A stretch of 9,456 bases of DNA, taken from positions 1-9,456 of the forward strand of contig CASDTD010000199.1 in assembly GCA_949283445.1 (NCBI GenBank). Reading direction: 5' to 3'. Of the stretch, positions 1 to 6,348 are shown in pieces; within the stretch, counting starts at the first letter, position 1, and each line of letters begins with the position of its first letter. A program made the position numbers and the translations under genes. This DNA is from an uncultured Coriobacteriia bacterium (lineage in GTDB: Bacteria > Actinomycetota > Coriobacteriia > Coriobacteriales > QAMH01). The notes below the pieces were generated by a model, which worked only from the letters and a program-made list of their open reading frames with translations, searched no databases and had not been told where the DNA came from.

Positions 1-5
1 ATCCA

Positions 6-102
6 TACTCAGCAGGGCTCTCAAGTGCCCGAGTCGTACTCAGCAGGGCTCCCAAGTGCCACACAGCCAAGCGCGCGGTACTCAGCAGCGGCCCCAAGTG
101 CC
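6..102. repeat. Three copies of a 24-base intergenic repeat
   Basis: Three near-identical 24-base units lie at 6-29, 37-60 and 79-102. Each begins TACTCAGCAG and ends CAAGTGCC. Copies 1 and 2 differ at one base; copy 3 differs at a few central bases. The first two are 31 bases apart start to start and the second and third are 42 apart. In copy 3 the sequence GGTACT can pair with AGTGCC (one G-T wobble), so the unit may form a weak hairpin in plus-strand RNA. The repeats lie downstream of the minus-strand MFS gene ending at 145 and may continue beyond the left window edge. They could be a short dispersed intergenic element or operator-like sites. No function can be assigned. Confidence 0.75.
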
Positions 103-118
103 ACGCTCCCCCCAACGC

Positions 119-139
119 AAAACGGCCCGCCGGGCGCCG
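119..139 (-). terminator. Possible rho-independent terminator after the distal MFS gene
   Basis: Read on the minus strand, a very GC-rich segment 6 bases past the TAG stop can fold (GCCC-GGC-GGGC, or alternatively CGGC pairing with GCCG) and is followed directly by TTTT at 122-119. Stem and T-run are both short, so this is a plausible but weak terminator for the left-arm transcript. Confidence 0.4.
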
Positions 140-144
140 GAGCA

Positions 145-1359
145 CTAGTGTGCCCGACGTCTCAAGAGCACCATTGTCAGGGCTGTCGTCACAACCAGAA
201 TAACGGCCACGACTGCTGCAACGAGCAACACCATGCGTATGCTCGCGCTACCCGTCACGATGGCGGCAAGCTGCGCAAAGGGCGTGCTTAAAAACGTGCC
301 TCCAGCCATGGCGAAGGACACGAACCCCATTGCCGTCGACTGCATATCGGGCGCGACGACCTGGGAAAGAACCATGGGCGTGAAACAGGTGATGATGAGC
401 AGGGCAACGCCCGCGCCCGCCGCGCCCACACCGAACAAGATGATGTTGGGTGACGTGGCATTGCAACCGAAGAAACAAGCAAGCAGAGAAAACGCTGCCA
501 TTACATAGGCAATGGGCATCAGCGCGTTTCTCAGAACTTTGAAGAGGAAGGAGAACACCAGGGACACGATGATGCCGCCAATGGAGAAAACCGACGTCAT
601 CGCAGCGGGAACCATGGCGTTGGTGACGCCCGCCTCGGCAAGCAACGACGAGGCGTAGACAATGATCGGCTGCGTGACCACGCACATCAGCAAGAAGTAG
701 ATGATGAACACGAACGCCAGGACGGGAAGCTTGCCACCCTTGCGCTTCGGCCCTTCGTCAGCCTGTACATGTGCCGGCTCGCGCATGACAAATACCGACA
801 GCGCGACCAGGATAACGCCGAGCGCGTACACGAGAAACGTGCTCTGCCAGCTGAACCCGCATAAAAACCCGCCGAGCAAGTTCGTGACGATGGTACCGAT
901 ATTGAGTATGGCGTTTCCGGCACCAATCAGCTGGGAGCGCTTGCTCTCATCGGAAAAAGACGCAAGTACCAGAGCATTGGAAAGCGGCATGATGGTGCCC
1001 AGGCCGACGCCCAAAAGCGCGCGGGAAACGAGCAGCAGGGCAAACCCCGCCCCGTCTTGGAGCAAAAAGGGGAAACACCCGGAAACCACCACGAGCGCTG
1101 AAGAAAAAATAGTCAACGTGCGGTACTTGACCTTGCGCCCCATCAAGGCGCCGGCGACAACCGCCGTCACCGCCTGAAACGCCGCCGTGATGGTGACGAC
1201 ATACCCTATAGCAGACGCGGAAACAGCCGGATACGATGAGGAAATGGAAGCAACCGCCGGGGAAATGGCGGATATAGTCGGTGACATGAAGTAGATCATC
1301 ATGATAACGATGGTAATCGCTGCGGCACCACCGCCTTTTTTGGCTGTAGAAGTATTCAC
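145..1359 (-). CDS. MFS transporter (distal gene of left arm)
   Basis: This is a 404-aa polytopic membrane protein of the major facilitator superfamily, with about 12 hydrophobic segments arranged as 6+6 around a charged central cytoplasmic loop (PAHVQADEGPKRKGGK). The TM2-TM3 loop (GALMGRKVKYRTL) is a degenerate form of the MFS signature. I chose the GTG at 1359 because AGAAGG sits 6 bases upstream; a GTG five codons further out (1374) would itself lie over that ribosome binding site. The gene follows the FKBP gene by 33 bases, so the two are probably co-transcribed. It is a distant paralogue of the MFS at 1914-3152: both have similar size, a short charged N-terminus and a second domain with small-residue-rich helices. 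The substrate cannot be read from sequence. Given the neighbouring molybdoenzymes, uptake or efflux of a small aromatic or other organic acid is the natural inference. Confidence 0.88.
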   Translation of the reverse strand: MNTSTAKKGGGAAAITIVIMMIYFMSPTISAISPAVASISSSYPAVSASAIGYVVTITAAFQAVTAVVAGALMGRKVKYRTLTIFSSALVVVSGCFPFLLQDGAGFALLLVSRALLGVGLGTIMPLSNALVLASFSDESKRSQLIGAGNAILNIGTIVTNLLGGFLCGFSWQSTFLVYALGVILVALSVFVMREPAHVQADEGPKRKGGKLPVLAFVFIIYFLLMCVVTQPIIVYASSLLAEAGVTNAMVPAAMTSVFSIGGIIVSLVFSFLFKVLRNALMPIAYVMAAFSLLACFFGCNATSPNIILFGVGAAGAGVALLIITCFTPMVLSQVVAPDMQSTAMGFVSFAMAGGTFLSTPFAQLAAIVTGSASIRMVLLVAAVVAVILVVTTALTMVLLRRRAH

Positions 1360-1392
1360 GTTGTACCTTCTCACAAATAGAAAGACCGGAAA

Positions 1393-1818
1393 TCAATCCT
1401 TGATTTCCACAAGTTTTATTTCGAAGTTCAGATCCTTGCCTGCCAGGGGATGGTTGAAATCGATACGGGCGATACCCTCTTTAACCTCCGTGACACGCGC
1501 GGGGAATCTCAGCCCTTCTTGCGTGACGAAATAGAACAGCTTGCCGATTTCGATGTTCTGCGCATTGGGAATCGCGTACATCGGGCCTTTTTCGACGCGC
1601 GTCACGTCGTATTCACCATAGGCGTCTTTAGCAGGGATGTGCACGATGCGCGTCTCCCCCACACTCATGTCGCGCACGGTCTCGTCAAAGCCGTTGATGA
1701 CCTTTCCCGAGCCGACTTCGAACTCGAGCGGCTCGATGCCATCAGTGCTGTCGAACACCGTGCCGTCATCGAGCGTCCCCGTATACTCCACAACTGCAGT
1801 TTTTCCATAGGCAATCAT
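1393..1818 (-). CDS. SlyD-type FKBP peptidyl-prolyl cis-trans isomerase
   Basis: This is a 141-aa cytoplasmic prolyl isomerase/chaperone. FKBP core motifs are visible: VEYTGTLDDGTVFDS (about residues 10-24), FEVGSGKVINGFDETV (33-48) and MSVGE (51-55). AKDAYGEYD (63-71) opens into an inserted IF (insert-in-flap) domain up to about residue 118, and the chain returns with NHPLAGKDLNFEIKLVEI (122-139). This order is diagnostic for the SlyD subfamily. The His-rich metal-binding tail of Escherichia coli SlyD is absent: the chain stops at the end of the fold, so a nickel-storage role is unlikely. The ATG at 1818 is chosen because AGGAAGGGG lies 5 bases upstream and the FKBP fold begins right after it. 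A 5' extension to 1881 would run into the terminator hairpin. It precedes the distal MFS gene by 33 bases. It may assist folding of the locus' enzymes, but that is inference. Confidence 0.93.
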   Translation of the reverse strand: MIAYGKTAVVEYTGTLDDGTVFDSTDGIEPLEFEVGSGKVINGFDETVRDMSVGETRIVHIPAKDAYGEYDVTRVEKGPMYAIPNAQNIEIGKLFYFVTQEGLRFPARVTEVKEGIARIDFNHPLAGKDLNFEIKLVEIKD

Positions 1819-1846
1819 GGCATCCCCTTCCTGAAGCATTCGAGTC

Positions 1847-1889
1847 GTAAAACAATGGACGGATGCCCGCATGAAGCACATCCGCCCAT
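1847..1889 (-). terminator. Rho-independent terminator after proximal MFS gene
   Basis: On the minus strand, 24 bases past the MFS stop, ATGGGCGGATG (1889-1879) pairs over 11 bp with CATCCGTCCAT (1865-1855), with one G-U wobble, across a 13-base loop. The run TGTTTTAC follows (down to 1847). Stem length and T-run fit an intrinsic terminator. It separates the molybdoenzyme-ferredoxin-MFS unit from the FKBP-MFS pair, so the latter either has its own promoter close to its ribosome binding site or depends on read-through. Confidence 0.8.
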
Positions 1890-1913
1890 CTGAGCTACCG
1901 ACTAGAGCCTGTC

Positions 1914-3152
1914 CTAGTCTTCTTCAACCTGCGCGGCTTTGACTCTCTTCGTGACGTTTCTGACAAACGCCAAGATGACAAAACCAAGCACGAGCATGGC
2001 GCAACCGGATACCAAGAACACAATGGTGTAGTCAGTCGTTCCAGCCACAGCAGCAACGAGCTGCATGTACGGACTGGAAATGAAACCGCCGATATTCATG
2101 GACATAGCGGTAAACGCGAGAGCTGCAGAGGCGACAGCGGGCGTACAGGCAACGGAAACGCACTGCGGAATCGCAACATTCAGTGTTGCGTGTCCAATGC
2201 CGAATATGCACACGCACACGATGACGAAGACAAGGGACTCGACAATACCGACGCTCGTAAAGAGCAAGAAATGGGCAATGGCCACGATGAAGAAGCAGAC
2301 GGGCAGAACGTAAAACTTGAGCTTCCTGAACACGAAACCGAAAATCGCCGAAACGACAATGCCGACAATCGTGAACAGGGACTGGAGCTGACCGCCAATA
2401 ACGGCGTCGCAAACACCGTGGGTAATCAGGCAGCTGGTCAGAGCCGTCATGAACGGGTAGTCGAACAGCATTACAATGGCGAACAAGGAGATGAAAATCC
2501 ACCCCGTTCCCGTAATCTTGGTCTTTTCGCCCTTCTTCTCTTCTTGGGCAGGGGCGTCATTCCCCAAATCGGGGTCTTTCCAGAAAATAGCAACAATGAG
2601 CAGGACGACGATGCCAACGGCGTACAGCCAAAACGCAGCATTCCAGGCAATCGCCACCATCACGCCGCCGATGGACGTCGCGAACACGGCGCCGACATTG
2701 AATGCGATATTGCCAATACCATAACCCGACGCGCGCTTATTCTCATCGACGAAAATCTGCGCAATATAAGCAAAGATAATCGGCTGCAAAAATCCGAGGA
2801 AGAACCCGAAAACAAGGCGGTCAATCATAAGAGCCGCAAACGGAGTCCCCTCGGGAAGAACTGCAGGCAAGACACCGAAAACGGCCATGAACCCTGTCGC
2901 TATCATCAACATATGCTTTGCTTTTACAATTCTCCCGACAATCTGGCCACATACCAGAGCACCAACAATTTGGGCGAGAGAAACGCCTGTGGACAAATAC
3001 GACGCTACACCTGTATCAACACCATACTGTTCAGCGATGGCAGGAAGAGACGGGATGATGTACCCCATGTCCGGAATGACGAAGTAAACAGCGCAGATCA
3101 TGAAGAATACGCCGAATGTCACACCTGTCTGCTTCTTAGTGAGACTTGACAT
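1914..3152 (-). CDS. MFS transporter (proximal gene of left arm)
   Basis: This is a 412-aa major facilitator superfamily membrane protein with about 12 membrane-spanning segments. A charged central loop (DPDLGNDAPAQEEKKGEKTK, roughly residues 193-213) separates the two six-helix halves, and the C-terminal tail is charged (VTKRVKAAQVEED). The first helix carries acidic and aromatic residues (VYFVIPDMGYIIPSLPAI), as is common in organic-anion-type MFS carriers. The ATG at 3152 has AGGGGGG 8 bases upstream. The gene lies 95 bases after the ferredoxin-like gene on the same strand, with an inverted repeat between, and is followed by a strong terminator. It is the transporter most closely tied to the left molybdoenzyme module, so substrate import or product export is inferred; the substrate is unknown. 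There is no C-terminal HTH domain, so it is not a membrane LuxR-type regulator. Confidence 0.9.
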   Translation of the reverse strand: MSSLTKKQTGVTFGVFFMICAVYFVIPDMGYIIPSLPAIAEQYGVDTGVASYLSTGVSLAQIVGALVCGQIVGRIVKAKHMLMIATGFMAVFGVLPAVLPEGTPFAALMIDRLVFGFFLGFLQPIIFAYIAQIFVDENKRASGYGIGNIAFNVGAVFATSIGGVMVAIAWNAAFWLYAVGIVVLLIVAIFWKDPDLGNDAPAQEEKKGEKTKITGTGWIFISLFAIVMLFDYPFMTALTSCLITHGVCDAVIGGQLQSLFTIVGIVVSAIFGFVFRKLKFYVLPVCFFIVAIAHFLLFTSVGIVESLVFVIVCVCIFGIGHATLNVAIPQCVSVACTPAVASAALAFTAMSMNIGGFISSPYMQLVAAVAGTTDYTIVFLVSGCAMLVLGFVILAFVRNVTKRVKAAQVEED

Positions 3153-3163
3153 AAGAACTGCCC

Positions 3164-3176
3164 CCCTAGCTTAGGG
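3164..3176 (-). promoter_or_regulatory. Small hairpin overlapping the MFS ribosome binding site
   Basis: On the minus strand CCCTA pairs with TAGGG across a 3-base loop (AGC). The 3' arm is part of the AGGGGGG Shine-Dalgarno run of the MFS gene starting at 3152. If it forms in the mRNA it would partly hide the ribosome binding site. The stem is only 5 bp, so the effect may be small. Confidence 0.35.
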
Positions 3177-3179
3177 TCG

Positions 3180-3229
3180 AGCATCCCTGCCCCGCCGATA
3201 TATGCTGACTATAGCCAAGCAGGGATGCT
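3180..3229. repeat. Perfect 11-bp inverted repeat between ferredoxin-like and MFS genes
   Basis: AGCATCCCTGC at 3180-3190 is exactly complementary to GCAGGGATGCT at 3219-3229, separated by 28 AT-richer bases. No T-run follows on the minus strand, so it is not a standard terminator for the upstream genes. It could be a processing or attenuation hairpin that lowers MFS expression relative to the enzyme, or a pair of operator half-sites around an internal promoter. A TATAGT in the spacer (minus strand) resembles a -10 box, but I see no convincing -35 box. Confidence 0.7.
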
Positions 3230-3247
3230 ATAGGAAAAAGTGATGAT

Positions 3248-3619
3248 TTACTCGTTTTGTTCCTGCTGCACCGTGCCCGCCTTCGGAACGAAAATCGTAT
3301 ACTTCGACTTTTCGGAAAAATCGCGCATCAACTCGTCGACCTTCCCGTACTGCATGACCAAAGCCTGGCAATGCTTAACGCACAGGGGCTTTTTGCCCTT
3401 GGCGGTACGCTCGGCACACAGGTCGCATTGATCGGTTGGAACGGGAATGTAGTCGAATTGGTATTTGTCAGGACCTATCTGCCAAGGACCCACTTCGAAG
3501 ATCTTTATGCCCCAACGGTCAACGGGCAAATCATGCTCCATCTGACACGAGACCTCACAGGAATGGCACCCTGTGCAGTACTCGTAGTTAATCAGGAGAC
3601 CATAGTCGTTAGCAGCCAT
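3248..3619 (-). CDS. Small 4Fe-4S dicluster electron-transfer subunit
   Basis: This is a 123-aa soluble iron-sulfur protein and the likely small subunit or electron donor of the molybdoenzyme encoded just upstream. Eight cysteines form two groups: C15-x2-C18-x2-C21-x3-C25 (CTGCHSCEVSC) and C65-x2-C68-x11-C80-x3-C84. This is enough for two [4Fe-4S] clusters in the bacterial ferredoxin manner (three ligands from one group, one from the other). It resembles a shortened version of the DmsB/NrfC/transhydroxylase beta-subunit family, which usually has more clusters and over 180 residues. There is no signal peptide or membrane segment. The ATG follows the TAA of the molybdoenzyme with no gap, and its ribosome binding site (GAGGAG) lies inside that gene's last codons, so translation is probably coupled. 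It is paralogous along its whole length to the protein at 8732-9067. Confidence 0.92.
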   Translation of the reverse strand: MAANDYGLLINYEYCTGCHSCEVSCQMEHDLPVDRWGIKIFEVGPWQIGPDKYQFDYIPVPTDQCDLCAERTAKGKKPLCVKHCQALVMQYGKVDELMRDFSEKSKYTIFVPKAGTVQQEQNE

Positions 3620-6031
3620 TTACACCAGCTCCTCATCGGCAGCAAACCGCGTGGCTATCTCGTGCATATCGGTATCGCCAAGCGCAATTTCCTCCGGCTT
3701 GCAGGGATACACACAGCACATCTGCGACTTGCAGTTATTGCCAAAGCCGCTTTCGCCGCATCCAGCCTCGACGATGACATTCGGATTGGAAATGTACGTG
3801 TCATAGCAGCCGTTCCCCTCGTCTTGCGCGGGCGCCTCGGGGAACCACCAGGCGTGGTCGAGCGCTATGGTCGAGGGGTCGAGCACGGGCCTGACGTTCG
3901 CCTTGAGCTGGATACGTCCCAAATGGTTCTCGATCCAGCACCAATCGCCGTCCTTGATGCCGTACCTCTCCGCCGTCTCAGGGCAAATCTCGAACTCCGC
4001 ATCTGGATGTAGAGCGCGCAAATGCGGAATCTGCCTATGCTCGGAATGGAACGAAGCCCATGTGCGGGCACCTGTCGTCATGATGAGCGGGTACTTCTCC
4101 AGGTACTCGTCCTTGTCGAAGCGGTCGGGGATGTTGTAGGGGCTGTACGGCGGCTCGGCATAATGCGGAACAGGCTTCTGACCCCACATGCCGAACATCG
4201 TCGAATACAACTCGACACGGCCTGTGGGCGTGTTGAAACCGAGCTTTCCGTCGGGACGCTGCTCGCCGTGGCGGAACTTCTCGTAATGGTACTCAGGGTA
4301 AATCCAGTTCTCCTCGCGGGCCTCCTCGAAGGTCATGCCCGTCTCTTTCATTGTGAAGGTAAAGAACTCCTCGAGCGTGTCGCCAGGCCACAGCTTGTCG
4401 TTCCACTGACGGCCGAGCTCCCAGCAAATCTCCATGTCCGACTTCGATTCACCAAGCGGCTTGCAAGCCTGGTTAGTCGTCTGCACATGATAGTAGATGG
4501 AACGAATACCGTTGCGTTCTGGATACATGCACACGGGAAGGAACACGTCGCAGCAGGCCTGCGCCGTCGGCGTCATGAAGGGATCAACCATGACGTTGAA
4601 CTCCGCGTTCTTGTAGGCCGGCTCCATGCGCGTACTGGGCTCCTGCGCCGTGCACGACAGCGGGTTGCTCGACTGAATCCAATTCGCGCGAATCTTATAC
4701 GGACGCCCGCTCAGCATCTGGTCGATGGTCATATCCGCCTGCGTCAAGACAACGCCCGAATACTTGAGCGCGGGGAAATCCTCGCCGCCGATTCGCTGTG
4801 CCTGCTCCTCTGGTGTCAGGCATTCGGCCGGGTCAGGCGGGTTCCAGGTCTGGATGTTGAAGGGCTGATGCACCGTGACCATACCACCGGGGATATCGAT
4901 TTGCCCGGTAATTGCCCACAGGTCGACAACGGAAGCAGAGCCGGCCAGGCATTCCATGGTCATGTCGAGCGCAAGACCCCACTGCACGCACGAAGGCTTT
5001 TCGGCCATCATCTCTGCCGCGCGGGCAATCTTCTCGGCCGGAACCCACGTGACCTCTTCGGCACGCCCGAGCGTCCACTCCTTCGTGGCCTCATAGTATT
5101 CGTTAAAACCATAGCACCAGCTCTCGACGAACTCGTGGTCGTAGAGGTCATGCTCGATGATGTACTTGCCCATGGCCAAGGACAGCGCCGCGTCGGTTCC
5201 GCAGCGGACTTGGAGCCATAGATCCGCTTTAGCAGCGAGCCAAGTAAGTTTCGGATCGACGACAACGAGCTTGGAGCCGCGCTTCATGCAGTCCACAACC
5301 CAGTGGCCAAGGTTGCCGTCGGCGTTGGAGCGTAAGGGGTTGTTGCCCCACACGAAGATGTTCTTTGGCGGCACCCACCCCGGATGGTCGTAGCGGTCCC
5401 AGTGGTTCATGGAAAAGTCGGGGACGCAATACGTTCCCATCAGCACGTTGCATGCAGCAACGCGCGGGACATAACAGCTGTTGCCGGAGAGCATGTACGC
5501 ATACTGAACAGAGCCGAATGCGTACTGCAAACGTGTCATATACGGCGCCGTGCCACGTCCCGTCCCCAGGTGGAACACAACAGACTTCGCGCCAGACTCT
5601 TCTTTAATCTTGTCAAACTTCGTCTTGATGAGGTCGTATGCCTCGTCCCACGTGATGCGCTCCCACGCATCCGCATCTCCGCGTTTCTTCGGGTCACGCT
5701 TCATGGGGTACAGCACGCGATCGGGATGGTAGACGGCTTCCTTCAGCGCGATGCAACGCGCACAGAGACGGCCCTGATAGTAAGGGCTCTCCTCGTCGCC
5801 CTCGACCTTTATGAACCTGCCAGTTTCCTTGTCGGTGTAGATAATGACACCGCAACCATCATGACAGCCAGGAGCAGCCCAGGCACCGCTGCGCGTGGCA
5901 ATCATACCGTCTTCTTCCCACTGCCAAGGAAGGTCACCACCTGTATATTTGACCGGCGGTTCGCGGAAAAAGTCAGGACGAATCTCGTTCGTTCCGCCCT
6001 GCTCGACTTCCATGTCGATGCGTTTCGTCAC
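3620..6031 (-). CDS. Molybdopterin (bis-MGD) enzyme, acetylene hydratase / catechol dehydroxylase-like
   Basis: This is an 803-aa catalytic subunit of the DMSO reductase (MopB) superfamily. In order: an N-terminal Fe4S4 domain with APGCHDGCGV (C56, C60) and GRLCARC (C90, C93); the segment YHPDRVLYPMKRDPKKRG; the ERITWDEA start of the central domain; SGNSCYVPR, whose C186 aligns with the metal-ligand cysteine of acetylene hydratase; cofactor-binding stretches FVWGNNPLRSN and VVVDPKLTWLAAKADLWLQV; FMTPTAQACCDVFLP; and a C-terminal dinucleotide-binding domain (GARTWASFHSEHRQ to DHAWWFPEAP). The tail is cysteine-rich (C758, C767, C772, C773, C777). There is no Tat signal, so it is cytoplasmic. 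The start is GTG at 6031, with GAAGGGAG 10 bases upstream, the same site that precedes the divergent paralogue; an ATG at 6013 (797 aa) is possible but lacks a ribosome binding site. The usual first cysteine of C-x2-C-x3-C is missing. Substrate unknown: a dehydroxylase, hydratase, transhydroxylase or reductase are all possible. Confidence 0.9.
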   Translation of the reverse strand: MTKRIDMEVEQGGTNEIRPDFFREPPVKYTGGDLPWQWEEDGMIATRSGAWAAPGCHDGCGVIIYTDKETGRFIKVEGDEESPYYQGRLCARCIALKEAVYHPDRVLYPMKRDPKKRGDADAWERITWDEAYDLIKTKFDKIKEESGAKSVVFHLGTGRGTAPYMTRLQYAFGSVQYAYMLSGNSCYVPRVAACNVLMGTYCVPDFSMNHWDRYDHPGWVPPKNIFVWGNNPLRSNADGNLGHWVVDCMKRGSKLVVVDPKLTWLAAKADLWLQVRCGTDAALSLAMGKYIIEHDLYDHEFVESWCYGFNEYYEATKEWTLGRAEEVTWVPAEKIARAAEMMAEKPSCVQWGLALDMTMECLAGSASVVDLWAITGQIDIPGGMVTVHQPFNIQTWNPPDPAECLTPEEQAQRIGGEDFPALKYSGVVLTQADMTIDQMLSGRPYKIRANWIQSSNPLSCTAQEPSTRMEPAYKNAEFNVMVDPFMTPTAQACCDVFLPVCMYPERNGIRSIYYHVQTTNQACKPLGESKSDMEICWELGRQWNDKLWPGDTLEEFFTFTMKETGMTFEEAREENWIYPEYHYEKFRHGEQRPDGKLGFNTPTGRVELYSTMFGMWGQKPVPHYAEPPYSPYNIPDRFDKDEYLEKYPLIMTTGARTWASFHSEHRQIPHLRALHPDAEFEICPETAERYGIKDGDWCWIENHLGRIQLKANVRPVLDPSTIALDHAWWFPEAPAQDEGNGCYDTYISNPNVIVEAGCGESGFGNNCKSQMCCVYPCKPEEIALGDTDMHEIATRFAADEELV

Positions 6032-6090
6032 TACACTCACTCTCCCTTCGATCCTCTTGCTCCGATACAGAACATGCGCGCGTCTGTGAG

Positions 6091-6110
6091 ACATGCGCCG
6101 CCACGCATGT
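6091..6110 (-). promoter_or_regulatory. Hairpin in the long leader of the minus-strand molybdoenzyme gene
   Basis: ACATGCG at 6091-6097 pairs with CGCATGT at 6104-6110 across a 6-base loop. A palindromic GACATGTC follows at 6115-6122. If transcription starts near 6220, the minus-strand leader is about 190 bases long and carries this stem. I do not recognise a known riboswitch. Confidence 0.35.
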
Positions 6111-6119
6111 GCGTGACAT

Positions 6120-6175
6120 GTCAATAAGGGCGTTTCCATCTCGTAGCTCGTCGACAGCACCCGCCTTCGAGACCT
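6120..6175. repeat. Diverged direct repeat, left copy
   Basis: This copy starts GTCAATAAGGGCGTTTC and ends GCCTTCGAGACCTCAA. It matches the block at 6349-6399 at both ends, with a looser middle and about 6 bases more length. Both copies read in the plus orientation although the flanking genes diverge, so this one sits inverted within the minus-strand leader. It may be a protein-binding region or the remnant of a duplicated leader. Confidence 0.6.
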
Positions 6176-6226
6176 CAAATGGAAACTGGAGGCTGTGCAC
6201 AGAAATTCGTTCCTCCCTGGCACAAC

Positions 6227-6251
6227 AGAGTACGAAGGGGCAAGTAAGTTT
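6227..6251 (-). promoter_or_regulatory. Putative promoter of the left-arm (minus) operon
   Basis: On the minus strand AAACTTACTT (6251-6242) is followed after 7 bases by CGTA (6234-6231) and the -10-like box TACTCT (6232-6227). The same 10-mer, 7-base gap and CGTA occur on the plus strand at 6317-6337. The 10-mer would lie about -31 to -22, overlapping the -35 zone, and no consensus -35 is present, which suggests regulator-dependent expression. Inferred start of transcription is near 6220. Confidence 0.5.
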
Positions 6252-6277
6252 CCCATCCGCTTCGAAATGGCGCCGCT

Positions 6278-6311
6278 CGGGAAACGCCTGCATCGTCCGT
6301 GCAGTTTCCCG
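6278..6311. promoter_or_regulatory. Inverted repeat between the two divergent promoters
   Basis: CGGGAAAC (6278-6285) is exactly complementary to GTTTCCCG (6304-6311), and TGCA at 6289-6292 can further pair with TGCA at 6300-6303. A third GTTTCCC occurs at 6248-6254, directly overlapping the left AAACTTACTT element. No T-run follows, so it is not a terminator. Its place between the promoters suits an operator for a dimeric regulator acting on both arms. Confidence 0.55.
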
Positions 6312-6316
6312 GTAGA

Positions 6317-6341
6317 AAACTTACTTTTCCGCTCGTATATT
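6317..6341 (+). promoter_or_regulatory. Putative promoter of the right-arm (plus) operon
   Basis: AAACTTACTT (6317-6326) is followed after 7 bases by CGTA (6334-6337), overlapping the -10-like box TATATT (6336-6341). It mirrors the minus-strand element at 6251-6227. No good -35 box is seen at 16-18 bases. Inferred start of transcription is near 6348, giving a leader of about 80 bases before the GTG at 6429. Confidence 0.5.
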
Positions 6342-6348
6342 GCATCGC

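Noticed and set aside
6..102. CRISPR array
   Set aside because: The gaps between repeats are 7 and 18 bases, unequal and too short for spacers, and no cas gene is present.
1850..1912. tRNA-like string GGTAGCTCAG on the minus strand
   Set aside because: No acceptor stem, anticodon arm or GGTTCGAATCC arm can be arranged around it; the segment instead folds as the terminator at 1847-1889.
2190..3149. 319-codon open frame on the plus strand opposite the MFS gene
   Set aside because: Its highly charged, Asn/His/Glu-rich composition is what the complement of hydrophobic membrane-helix codons gives. No ribosome binding site or motif is seen.
1914..3152. 12-helix LuxR-type membrane regulator, as found beside some Eggerthella dehydroxylase genes
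   Set aside because: Both MFS proteins end shortly after the last helix and carry no C-terminal helix-turn-helix domain.
4022..5221. 399-codon open frame on the plus strand
   Set aside because: It lies wholly antisense to the molybdoenzyme gene, which has full domain support. Long antisense frames are expected in high-GC coding DNA, and the translated protein shows no recognisable motif.
6032..6256. 75-codon N-terminal extension of the left-arm molybdoenzyme
   Set aside because: The frame is open by chance. It would remove the promoter and leader elements, has no Tat or other signal, and no ribosome binding site; the GTG at 6031 has GAAGGGAG upstream like its paralogue.
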